Shown piece by piece: positions 16,929 through 24,397 of a stretch of 64,000 nt of DNA. A model generated the notes under the pieces. The model searched no databases and was not told where the DNA came from. It worked only from the letters and a program-made list of their open reading frames with translations. The DNA is from Aquipuribacter hungaricus. GTDB taxonomy: Bacteria > Actinomycetota > Actinomycetes > Actinomycetales > JBBAYJ01. Numbering within the stretch: position 1 is the first letter of the stretch; each line of letters begins with the position of its first letter. The translations under genes and the position numbers were made by a program. The stretch lies in the NCBI RefSeq assembly GCF_042663885.1, contig NZ_JBHSXV010000001.1. One strand, given 5' to 3'.

Positions 16929-17611
16929 GCGGGACTCCGGAGGAGTGGCGCCGCCCCCGCGCCGCCAGCCGTCGCCAGCGGCGCAGCCCGCGCCGGGTCG
17001 CGCTGCGGGCGGCCCTGTTGTCGCTCGCGGCCGGACCGGTCGTCGGGCTCGGCTGGTGGGCGACCGCGCTCGGCGGCGCCGGCGGGCGGGGCACCAGCTA
17101 CCTCGACCTCGTGCAGTCCGTGGGCGCGGCCGACGCCGGCTTCGCGCTGGCGTGCCTGCTCGCCGGCGCGGTCGGCGGCGTCTGGTGGGTGCTGGCGCGC
17201 GAGGACGAGCACGACGAGCGGGGCGTGGCGAGGCTCGTCGGCCTGCTCGTCGGCGGGCTGGTCGCCGCGGTCCTGGCCTGGCTCACCGGCGCCGCGCTGT
17301 CGGCCGCGGTCCCGCTGGAGGTGCCCGGGGTGCGCCCGGAGGCGGTCGAGGAGCTGACCCGCCCGCGCATGAGCCTCGCGGTCGTGGCCGGGTGCCTGCT
17401 GTGGCCGCTGGGGGTCGGGGTGCTGGTCGCCGTCGACACGCTCCGGGAGCTGGCCTGGCAGGCGCTCACCCGCACCGACCCGGCCGACGGCGGCCCGGCG
17501 CCCGGTGGTGGACCGGTTGTCGACGCCGCGAGCCCCGGCGCCGGTGCGCCGGCCGAGCCCGCCGTACCCCTGGTCCGCCTCACCAAGGACCGACCGGACC
17601 ACGCCGGCTGA
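16925..17611 (+). CDS. Hypothetical four-helix membrane protein downstream of dnaE
   Basis: The protein has 228 residues. An Arg-rich N-terminus (residues 5-22) precedes four predicted membrane helices, roughly 23-44, 62-85, 98-124 and 150-172, and an Ala/Pro/Gly-rich cytoplasmic tail. I do not recognise a family; DUF2567-like membrane proteins have a similar shape, which is only a guess. The GTG overlaps the dnaE stop, so it is co-translated with the polymerase. It converges on the minus-strand LON gene 34 bp away. Confidence 0.75.
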   Translation: MSGTPEEWRRPRAASRRQRRSPRRVALRAALLSLAAGPVVGLGWWATALGGAGGRGTSYLDLVQSVGAADAGFALACLLAGAVGGVWWVLAREDEHDERGVARLVGLLVGGLVAAVLAWLTGAALSAAVPLEVPGVRPEAVEELTRPRMSLAVVAGCLLWPLGVGVLVAVDTLRELAWQALTRTDPADGGPAPGGGPVVDAASPGAGAPAEPAVPLVRLTKDRPDHAG

Positions 17612-17645
17612 GGGACAGCGACGACCGGGCCGGGGGCGCGCGGGG

Positions 17646-18314
17646 TCAGTTGAGCCCGGGCACCCGTCGGACGGCGTCGGTCGCGGGGACCGCGCGCAGC
17701 AGCCGCAGCAGGACGTCCTCGCGGGCGAGCAGCCGCAGCGCGAGCCGCAGCCGGGCCGAGGTGTCCGCCGCCTCGAGCAGCCGCTGCTTGTCGGCGAGGT
17801 CCAGCAGCATGTTGGCCGCCACCGTGTACGACAGGAACGACGGGTCGCGCGGCAGCACGCTGTCGGCTCCGCGCAGCGTCGCCCGGTAGCGCTCGAACGC
17901 CGCCCGGACCGAGCCGGCCAGCAGGTCCGCGGTGTCGCCCACCGGCTCGTCGAGCACCTCGACCTCGCCGCGCAGGTACGGCACGGCGGCGTCGGGGCGG
18001 CCCGAGTCGTCGTCGACCGACAGCAGCCGGAAGCGCCGGGTGCCGACGGTCTGCACGTCGTAGCGGCCGTCGGGGAGGGCGTCGACGTCGGTGAGCTCGG
18101 CGAGCGTGCCCACCGGGTGCAGGGCGCGGGCGGCGCCGTCGCCGACCTCAAACCCGGACCGGATCGCCACGACGCCGAAGTGCTGCTCGGTCTCCGCGGC
18201 GGCGAGCAGGTCGGCGACGAGGACGCGGTAGCGCTGCTCGAACACGTGCAGCGGCAGGACCAGCCCCGGCACCAGGACCGTGCCCAGCGGGAAGAGGGGC
18301 ACGGTGGTCCGCAT
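17646..18314 (-). CDS. LON substrate-binding (N-terminal) domain protein
   Basis: A stand-alone 222-residue LON/PUA-like domain protein without protease or ATPase domains. The N-terminal signature is MRTTVPLFPLGTVLVPGLVL followed by LPLHVFEQRYR, then FGVVAIRSGFEVG and the DGRYDVQTVGTRRFRLL strand pair; the C-terminal half is helical. Such proteins are common in bacteria and their role is not established. TACCCT (reverse complement of 18321-18326) stands 6 nt before the ATG, so it probably has its own leaderless transcript despite following the YbaK gene on the same strand. Confidence 0.85.
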   Translation of the reverse strand: MRTTVPLFPLGTVLVPGLVLPLHVFEQRYRVLVADLLAAAETEQHFGVVAIRSGFEVGDGAARALHPVGTLAELTDVDALPDGRYDVQTVGTRRFRLLSVDDDSGRPDAAVPYLRGEVEVLDEPVGDTADLLAGSVRAAFERYRATLRGADSVLPRDPSFLSYTVAANMLLDLADKQRLLEAADTSARLRLALRLLAREDVLLRLLRAVPATDAVRRVPGLN

Positions 18315-18378
18315 CCGGTCAGGGTAGGTCGCCCCGACAGGGGCCGCCCGGGGGAGGGTCCGGCGTCGTCGACGGACC

Positions 18379-18900
18379 TCAGCGGCGGGTCACCGGCGCC
18401 ACCACCGCGCCGGTCACCCGGACCAGGTCGGCCGGCGCCAGCCCCAGGTCGAGCCCGCGCCTGCCGCCGCTGACGAAGACCGTCGCGTGCCGGGTCGCGG
18501 AGACGTCGACGACCGTCGGGAGCGGGGTGCGCTGGCCCACCGGGGAGATGCCGCCGACGACGTACCCGGTCGAGCGCTCGGCGGTGCGGGGGTCGGCCAT
18601 GCTCGCCCGCTTGACCCCGAGCGCCTGCGCCGCCGCCTTGAGGTCCAGCTGGTGGGTGACCGGGAGCACCGCGACGCCCAGGCCGGGCCGGGGGGCGCCG
18701 TCGAGCACGACGAGCAGCGTCTTGAACACCGTCGCCGGGTCCAGGCCCAGCGCGTGCGCGGCCTCCATGCCGTAGGACCCGCCGTCGGCGACCGCGCGCG
18801 GGTCGTGGGCGTAGCTGTGGCGGGTGTGCGCGACCCCGGCCTCCTCCAGCACCGACGTGGCGGGCGTCCCGCCGGGCGCCGCGGGCTTCCTGCTGCTCAC
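18379..18900 (-). CDS. ybaK: Cys-tRNA(Pro)/aminoacyl-tRNA deacylase, YbaK/EbsC family
   Basis: Trans-editing hydrolase that removes Cys from mischarged tRNA-Pro. The protein has 173 residues: TPATSVLEEAGVAHTRHSY, the family lysine in TVFKTLLV, AVLPVTHQLDLKAAA, and the C-terminal GYVVGGISPVGQ loop. The GTG at 18900 is chosen over an ATG 30 bases upstream because TAGCGT (reverse complement of 18908-18913) ends 7 nt before it, the leaderless spacing seen repeatedly in this window. It is divergent from hisD, and the two promoters lie within 30 bp. Confidence 0.9.
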   Translation of the reverse strand: MSSRKPAAPGGTPATSVLEEAGVAHTRHSYAHDPRAVADGGSYGMEAAHALGLDPATVFKTLLVVLDGAPRPGLGVAVLPVTHQLDLKAAAQALGVKRASMADPRTAERSTGYVVGGISPVGQRTPLPTVVDVSATRHATVFVSGGRRGLDLGLAPADLVRVTGAVVAPVTRR

Positions 18901-18907
18901 CCGGCCG

Positions 18908-18937
18908 ACGCTACCCAGGCGGGGCCCCACCTACCAT
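18908..18937. promoter_or_regulatory. Divergent promoters of ybaK and hisD
   Basis: The minus-strand -10 TAGCGT is at 18908-18913 (7 nt to the ybaK GTG) and the plus-strand -10 TACCAT is at 18932-18937 (6 nt to the hisD GTG). Neither has a clear -35. Confidence 0.5.
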
Positions 18938-18943
18938 GGGCCG

Positions 18944-20365
18944 GTGCAGACAGCCCCCGCCGTCCCCGCCCCCACCAGCGACGCGACCGACCCCGCCGTC
19001 GCCGCCGAGGAGTCCCGGACCCCGGTCGCGGGCCACGTCCGGACCCTCGACCTGCGGGGGCAGGTGCTGCACCACCGGGAGCTGCGCGGGGTGGTGCCGC
19101 GCGCCGCGCTCGACGTCGAGGGCGCCCTCGCCGTCGTCCGTCCGATCTGCGACGACGTCCGGGCCCGTGGCGTCGCCGCGGTGGTCGAGGCCACCGAGCG
19201 CTTCGACGGGGTCCGCCTCACCGACCTGCGGGTCCCGGTCGCGGCCCTGCAGGAGGCGCTCGAGGCGCTCGACCCGACCGTCCGCGCCGCGCTGGAGGAG
19301 TCGGTCCGCCGCGCCCGCCTGGTCCACGCCGACCAGCGCCGCACGAGCTCGACGGTCCGGCTCGCCCCCGGCGGCACGGTGACCGAGCGCTGGGTCCCCG
19401 TCGAGCGGGTCGGCCTCTACGTGCCGGGCGGCCTCGCGGTCTACCCGAGCAGCGTCGTCATGAACGTGGTCCCCGCGCAGGAGGCCGGCGTCGAGCAGAT
19501 CGCCGTCACCAGCCCCGCGCAGAAGGACTTCGGCGGCCTGCCGCACCCGACGATCCTCGCCGCCTGCGCCCTGCTCGGCGTGGACGAGGTGTACGCCGTC
19601 GGCGGCGCCCAGGCCGTCGCGATGTTCGCCTACGGCGCCCGTGACGCCGACGGCGCCCTCGTCGTGCCGGGCGTCGACATCGTCACCGGCCCCGGCAACA
19701 TCTACGTCGCCGCGGCCAAGCGCCTGCTCAAGGGCGTCATCGGCATCGACTCCGAGGCCGGCCCGACCGAGATCGGCATCCTCGCCGACGACTCCGCCGT
19801 CCCGTCCGAGGTCGCCGCCGACCTCATCAGCCAGGCCGAGCACGACCCGATGGCCGGGGCCGTCCTCGTCACCCCGTCGGTCGCCCTCGCCGAGGCCGTC
19901 CAGGCGGAGCTCGTCGTCCAGGTGGCGGCCACCAAGCACCGCGACCGGGTGGCGACCGCGCTGGCGGGGCCGCAGTCCGCGCTCGTCCTCGTCGACGACC
20001 TCGAGGCCGGCATGGAGGTCGTCGACGCCTACGCGGCCGAGCACCTGGAGATCCACACCGTCGACGCCCGTGAGCGCGCGACCCGGGTCCGCAACGCCGG
20101 CGCCGTCTTCGTCGGGCGGTGGGCGCCGGTGAGCCTCGGCGACTACTGCGCCGGGTCCAACCACGTCCTGCCCACCGGCGGCTGCGCCTGCTTCTCGTCC
20201 GGGCTGTCGGTGCAGACGTTCCTGCGCGGCGTCCACGTCGTCGACTACGACGAGCAGGCGCTCGCCGGCGTCGCCCACCACGTCGTCGCGCTCGCCGACG
20301 CCGAGGACCTGCCCGCGCACGGCCAGGCCGTCCGCGCGCGCTTCCCCGACGGGCTCCCGGCATGA
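18944..20365 (+). CDS. hisD: Histidinol dehydrogenase
   Basis: HisD carries out the last two steps of histidine synthesis (histidinol to His, NAD and Zn dependent). The protein has 473 residues, about 35 longer than usual because of an Ala/Pro/Thr-rich start before VRTLDLRGQVL. Motifs: GLYVPGGLAVYPSSVVMNVV, GPGNIYVAAAKRLL, EAGPTEIGILAD, zinc and catalytic residues in SQAEHDP, AEHLEIHT and GDYCAGSNHVLPT. The GTG lies 6 nt after TACCAT, which supports the long start. It heads the his cluster, and the stop overlaps hisC (ATGA). Confidence 0.96.
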   Translation: MQTAPAVPAPTSDATDPAVAAEESRTPVAGHVRTLDLRGQVLHHRELRGVVPRAALDVEGALAVVRPICDDVRARGVAAVVEATERFDGVRLTDLRVPVAALQEALEALDPTVRAALEESVRRARLVHADQRRTSSTVRLAPGGTVTERWVPVERVGLYVPGGLAVYPSSVVMNVVPAQEAGVEQIAVTSPAQKDFGGLPHPTILAACALLGVDEVYAVGGAQAVAMFAYGARDADGALVVPGVDIVTGPGNIYVAAAKRLLKGVIGIDSEAGPTEIGILADDSAVPSEVAADLISQAEHDPMAGAVLVTPSVALAEAVQAELVVQVAATKHRDRVATALAGPQSALVLVDDLEAGMEVVDAYAAEHLEIHTVDARERATRVRNAGAVFVGRWAPVSLGDYCAGSNHVLPTGGCACFSSGLSVQTFLRGVHVVDYDEQALAGVAHHVVALADAEDLPAHGQAVRARFPDGLPA

Positions 20366-21651
20366 CCGCGACGACCGGCACCGCAGCCGGCGCTGCGACC
20401 GACCCCGCGACCGACCCTGCGACCCACCCCGCGACGGACCCCGCGCAGCAGGCCGGTCCGCGCCACCGGGTCGCCGGCGCCTCGCCCGACGGCCCGGCCG
20501 GCCCGCCCGGTGCGGGGGGTGCGGGGGGTGCGGGACCTGCAGCCGACCGGCTCGACGCCGACGGCCTGCCGCTGCGCCACGACCTGCGGGGCGCCTCGGC
20601 CTACGGCGCCCCCCAGCTCGACGTGCCCGTGCGGCTCAACACCAACGAGAGCTCCCACCCGGTCCCGGAGGCCGTGGTGCGGGCGGTCGCGGAGGCCGTC
20701 GCCGCCGTCGCGGGCGACCTCAACCGCTACCCCGACCGGGAGTTCTCCGCGCTGCGCGAGGACCTCGCCGCCTACCTGGCCCGCACCACCGGCCAGCCGC
20801 TGGTCGCGGAGCAGACCTGGGCGGCCAACGGCAGCAACGAGGTGCTCCAGCACCTGCTGCAGGCCTTCGGCGGCCCCGGCCGCACGGCGCTCGGCTTCAC
20901 CCCGGCCTACTCGATGCACCCGGTCATCGCCACGGGCACCGGCACCCGCTGGGTCGACGGGTTCCGCCCCGGCGACCCTGCGGACCCGTTCTGGCTCGGG
21001 GCCGAGGCCGCGGCGGCGCAGGCGGCCGAGGTCGACCCCGACGTGGTCTTCCTCTGCTCGCCGAACAACCCGACCGGGACCGCCCTCGACCTCGACGTCG
21101 TCACCGCCGTCCTCGACGCGGCCCCCTCGGCGCTGGTCGTCGTCGACGAGGCCTACGCGGAGTACGCCCGTGCGGGCACGCCGAGCGCGGTCACCCTGCT
21201 GCCCGGGCGCCGCCGCCTCGTCGTCACCCGGACCATGAGCAAGGCGTTCGCCTTCGCCGGGGCACGGGTCGGCTACCTCGCCGCCGACCCCGCCGTCACC
21301 GCGGCGCTGCGCCTGGTCCGGCTGCCGTACCACCTGAGCAGCCTCACCCAGGCGGCCGCCCGCGCCGCGCTCGCCCACGCCGACCTGCTGCTCGCCGCGG
21401 TCGAGGCGACCAAGGAGCAGCGGGACCGGCTCGTCGAGGGCACCGCGGCGCTGGGCCTGCGGCCCGTGCCGAGCGACGCCAACTTCGTCCTCGTGGGCGG
21501 CTTCGCCGACGAGCGCGCCGCGTGGCAGGCGCTGCTGGACCAGGGCGTCCTCGTCCGCGACGTCGGGCTCGCCGGGCACCTGCGGGTCACCGCCGGCACC
21601 GAGGCGGAGACCACCGCCGTCCTCGACGCGCTCGCCGCCCTGCCCCGCTGA
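20362..21651 (+). CDS. hisC: Histidinol-phosphate aminotransferase
   Basis: PLP enzyme of fold type I converting imidazole-acetol phosphate to histidinol phosphate. The protein has 429 residues; the first 65 or so are a low-complexity extension with ATDPATDPATHPATDPA repeats and Gly-Ala runs, absent from typical HisC. The family region starts LPLRHDLRGASAYGAPQLDV, with RLNTNESSHP, the CSPNNPTGT loop, VVDEAYAEYA and the PLP lysine in TMSKAFAFAGARVGY. No alternative in-frame start was seen closer to the core. The start overlaps the hisD stop. Confidence 0.95.
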   Translation: MTATTGTAAGAATDPATDPATHPATDPAQQAGPRHRVAGASPDGPAGPPGAGGAGGAGPAADRLDADGLPLRHDLRGASAYGAPQLDVPVRLNTNESSHPVPEAVVRAVAEAVAAVAGDLNRYPDREFSALREDLAAYLARTTGQPLVAEQTWAANGSNEVLQHLLQAFGGPGRTALGFTPAYSMHPVIATGTGTRWVDGFRPGDPADPFWLGAEAAAAQAAEVDPDVVFLCSPNNPTGTALDLDVVTAVLDAAPSALVVVDEAYAEYARAGTPSAVTLLPGRRRLVVTRTMSKAFAFAGARVGYLAADPAVTAALRLVRLPYHLSSLTQAAARAALAHADLLLAAVEATKEQRDRLVEGTAALGLRPVPSDANFVLVGGFADERAAWQALLDQGVLVRDVGLAGHLRVTAGTEAETTAVLDALAALPR

Positions 21652-21766
21652 CGCAGGCCCTGCCCGCTGACGCGGGACCACCCCGGGTCCCTCGGCGCCA
21701 GCCCGAGGACCTACGGGTGAGCCCGTCGGCAGGTCGCGGTCGGAAGGTCCCGGCCCGCCGTCCCGT

Positions 21767-21772
21767 TACCGT
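21767..21772 (+). promoter_or_regulatory. Candidate -10 element for hisB
   Basis: TACCGT in the 160-bp hisC-hisB gap; hisB follows 39 nt later with the ribosome site GCGAGGAG. Two short hairpins lie upstream (around 21690-21740), one of them closing GACCTACGGG...CCCG..AGGTC, and may terminate or attenuate hisDC transcription. Confidence 0.4.
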
Positions 21773-21811
21773 CACCAGAGACCGCCCGACCCCACGCGAG
21801 GAGCGCCACCC

Positions 21812-22420
21812 GTGAGCAGGCCCGCCCGGACCGCCCGCATCGACCGGAGCACCAAGGAGAGCAGCGTCCTCGTCGAGATCGACCTCGACGGGACCGGCAC
21901 GTCCACCGTGTCCACCGGCGTCCGGTTCTTCGACCACATGCTCGGCACGTTCGCCCGGCACTCCCTCGTCGACCTCACCGTGCAGGCGACCGGGGACACC
22001 GACGTCGACGCGCACCACACCGTCGAGGACGTCTCCATCGTGCTCGGCCAGGCCATCGCCCAGGCGCTGGGGGACAAGGCCGGCATCCGCCGCTTCGGCG
22101 ACGCCACCGTGCCGCTGGACGAGTGCCTGGCCATGGCCGCGGTGGACCTGGCCGGGCGCGCCTACTGCGTCCACGAGGGCGAGCCCGCCGGGCAGGAGCA
22201 CGTCATCATCGGCGGCAGCTACGTCGGCTCCCTCACCCGCCACGTCCTGGAGTCCCTGGCCCACAACGCCAAGATCGCCGTGCACGTGCGCGTGCTGTCC
22301 GGCCGGGACCCCCACCACGTCGTCGAGGCCCAGTTCAAGGCGCTCGCCCGCGCCTTCCGCGCCGCCGTCGAGCCCGACCCCCGCGTCGCCGGGGTGCCGA
22401 GCGAGAAGGGTGCGCTGTGA
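21812..22420 (+). CDS. hisB: Imidazoleglycerol-phosphate dehydratase
   Basis: Mn-dependent dehydratase of histidine synthesis, monofunctional in Actinobacteria. The protein has 202 residues, standard length. Motifs: RTARIDRSTKESSVLVEIDL, FFDHMLGTFARHS, the metal-binding DAHHTVEDVSIVLGQA (usual HHxVED) and the mirrored C-terminal HVLESLAHNAKIAVHV. GAGGAG precedes the GTG. The stop overlaps hisH (GTGA). Confidence 0.96.
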   Translation: MSRPARTARIDRSTKESSVLVEIDLDGTGTSTVSTGVRFFDHMLGTFARHSLVDLTVQATGDTDVDAHHTVEDVSIVLGQAIAQALGDKAGIRRFGDATVPLDECLAMAAVDLAGRAYCVHEGEPAGQEHVIIGGSYVGSLTRHVLESLAHNAKIAVHVRVLSGRDPHHVVEAQFKALARAFRAAVEPDPRVAGVPSEKGAL

Positions 22421-23109
22421 GCGGCGCCCCCAGAGTCGTCGTCATGGACCACGGCTCCGGCAACGTCCGCTCCGCGGTGCGCGCGCTGGAGCGGGTCGGC
22501 GCCGACGTCACCCTCACCGCCGACCGTGACGCCGCGACCGAGGCCGACGGGCTCGTCGTGCCCGGGGTCGGGGCCTTCGCCTCGGTGACCGAGGGGGTGC
22601 GCGCCGTCGGCGGGGACGCCGTCATCGACCGCCGCCTCGCCGGCGGCCGCCCCGTCCTGGGGATCTGCGTCGGCCTGCAGGTGCTCTTCCAGTCCTCGAC
22701 CGAGCCCGGCGCCGGCGACCGCGAGGGCCTGGGCCAGTGGCCCGGGACGGTGCGCCGCCTCCCGGCCGACCGGGTGCCCCACATGGGCTGGAACACGGTG
22801 CGCCCGGCCGCCGGGTCCCGGCTCTTCGACGGCATCGAGGACGAGCGGTTCTACTTCGTCCACTCCTACGCGGTGCTCGCCCCCGGGCAGGCGCCGGTCG
22901 ACGGCGAGCAGCCGGACGCCGAGCACGTCGCCCACCTGGGCAGCGAGCGCATCGCCGCACCCGTGGTCACCTACGCCGAGCACGGCGGGGTGCGCTTCGT
23001 CGCGGCGGTCGAGGACGGCGCCCTGTCCGCCACGCAGTTCCACCCGGAGAAGTCGGGGGACGCCGGGGCGGCGCTGCTGTCGACCTGGGTCCGCTCGCTG
23101 CGGGGGTGA
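22417..23109 (+). CDS. hisH: Imidazole glycerol phosphate synthase, glutaminase subunit
   Basis: Class I glutamine amidotransferase that feeds ammonia to HisF. The protein has 230 residues. Motifs: VVVMDHGSGNVRS, PGVGAFA, the nucleophile cysteine in GICVGLQVLFQSS near residue 87, the HisH-specific VPHMGWN, FYFVHSY, and the catalytic His-Glu in TQFHPEKSG. hisF is not in this window, so the complex is split between loci. Start and stop both overlap neighbours by GTGA. Confidence 0.95.
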   Translation: MSGAPRVVVMDHGSGNVRSAVRALERVGADVTLTADRDAATEADGLVVPGVGAFASVTEGVRAVGGDAVIDRRLAGGRPVLGICVGLQVLFQSSTEPGAGDREGLGQWPGTVRRLPADRVPHMGWNTVRPAAGSRLFDGIEDERFYFVHSYAVLAPGQAPVDGEQPDAEHVAHLGSERIAAPVVTYAEHGGVRFVAAVEDGALSATQFHPEKSGDAGAALLSTWVRSLRG

Positions 23110-23474
23110 GCCGCGAGCGGGCGCGCCGACGCGAGGCCCGCGAGCAGGTCGCCGCGACAGCCCGGGAGCGCGCCGAGACCCGCCGCCTCGCCGAGGTGCG
23201 CCGGGCCCGGGCGCGGGCGGGACGGGCTCGCGCGGTCCGCGCCCTGGGCGGGGCGAGGCCGGTCGACCCGCGGCTGCGGGCGGCCAGGGCCAGGCTGTGG
23301 TCGCCGGTGCTCGCGGCGCTGGTCGCGGCGCACGCCGTCGTGTGGCTGCTCACCGACGACCCGGCGCTGCGCGCCACGGCGGTGGGGGTGACCGCGCTCG
23401 CCGCGCCCGTGGTCTGGGTGCTGGTCACCGACTCCGCGAGGGGCCGCCGCAGCGGCTACCGTCGACGCCCGTGA
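23106..23474 (+). CDS. Small hypothetical membrane protein in the his cluster
   Basis: The protein has 122 residues. The first 60 are extremely Arg/Ala-rich (RERARRREAREQVA and similar, probably helical and basic). Two hydrophobic helices follow at about 66-85 and 90-108, then a short basic tail. No family recognised. It overlaps hisH by GTGA at its start and hisA by GTGA at its end, so it is translated with them. Analogous small membrane proteins sit between hisH and hisA in other Actinobacteria as far as I recall; no role is known. Confidence 0.7.
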   Translation: MSRERARRREAREQVAATARERAETRRLAEVRRARARAGRARAVRALGGARPVDPRLRAARARLWSPVLAALVAAHAVVWLLTDDPALRATAVGVTALAAPVVWVLVTDSARGRRSGYRRRP

Positions 23475-24301
23475 CCACGCCGGACGACGCCGCTACCCTG
23501 TCCACCTCGCTGTCCGCCGCCCGGGCCGCCACCGCCGGGCCGACCGGCGCAGGCACCGACGCCTCGCCCCTGGGACGCCTGGAGCTGCTCCCGGCGGTCG
23601 ACGTCGCCGACGGCCAGGCCGTGCGCCTGGTGCAGGGCGAGGCCGGCTCGGAGACGGCCTACGGCGACCCGATGGACGCCGCCATGGCCTGGGTGCGCGA
23701 CGGTGCGGAGTGGATCCACCTCGTCGACCTCGACGCCGCCTTCGGCCGCGGCAGCAACGCCGACGCCCTCGCGCTCGTCGTCCGTGCCGTCGACGACGCG
23801 GGCGTCCAGGTCGAGCTGTCCGGCGGCATCCGCGACGACGCGTCCCTGGCCCGCGCCCTGGCCACCGGCTGCCGCCGCGTCAACCTCGGCACCGCCGCCC
23901 TGGAGGACCCGGACTGGACCCGCCGGGCCATCGCCGAGCACGGCGACCGGATCGCGGTCGGCCTCGACGTGCGCGGCACCACGCTCGCGGCCCGCGGCTG
24001 GACCCAGGAGGGCGGCGACCTGTGGGAGACCCTGGCCCGCCTCGACGCCGACGGCTGCGCCCGCTACGTCGTCACCGACGTCACCAAGGACGGCACCATG
24101 CGCGGTCCGAACGTCGACCTGCTCGCCCAGGTGTGCGCCGCCACCGACCGCCCCGTCGTGGCCTCCGGCGGGATCAGCAGCCTGGCCGACCTCGAGGCGC
24201 TGCGGGCGCTCGTCGGCCGCGGCGTCGAGGGTGCCATCGTCGGCAAGGCCCTCTACGCCGGCGCCTTCACCCTGCCCGAGGCGCTCGCCGTCGCCGGCTG
24301 A
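23471..24301 (+). CDS. hisA: Phosphoribosyl isomerase (HisA/PriA)
   Basis: TIM-barrel isomerase acting on ProFAR in histidine synthesis. In most Actinobacteria it also replaces TrpF (PriA); that dual role is inferred, as trpF cannot be surveyed here. The protein has 276 residues with a 35-residue Ala/Thr/Gly-rich leader before LELLPAVDVADGQAVRLVQG. Motifs: IHLVDLDAAFGRGSN, VELSGGIRDD, VTDVTKDGTMRGPN with the second catalytic Asp, and VVASGGISS. TACCGT (23457-23462) lies 8 nt before the GTG, so an internal leaderless promoter is possible. hisF and hisI do not follow. Confidence 0.93.
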   Translation: MTTPDDAATLSTSLSAARAATAGPTGAGTDASPLGRLELLPAVDVADGQAVRLVQGEAGSETAYGDPMDAAMAWVRDGAEWIHLVDLDAAFGRGSNADALALVVRAVDDAGVQVELSGGIRDDASLARALATGCRRVNLGTAALEDPDWTRRAIAEHGDRIAVGLDVRGTTLAARGWTQEGGDLWETLARLDADGCARYVVTDVTKDGTMRGPNVDLLAQVCAATDRPVVASGGISSLADLEALRALVGRGVEGAIVGKALYAGAFTLPEALAVAG

Positions 24302-24360
24302 CCGCCCGCCCGCGGCGGTCGACCGCCCGCCCGCGGCGGCCGACCGCCCGCCCGCCGCGG
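24300..24360. repeat. 21-bp tandem repeat after hisA
   Basis: The unit GACCGCCCGCCCGCGGCGG plus two bases occurs at 24300-24320 and 24321-24341, with a third partial copy at 24342-24360. It begins inside the hisA stop codon. Confidence 0.85.
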
Positions 24361-24397
24361 GTGCGGCCGCGCCCGCCGCATGCCGGAGGATGACCCG

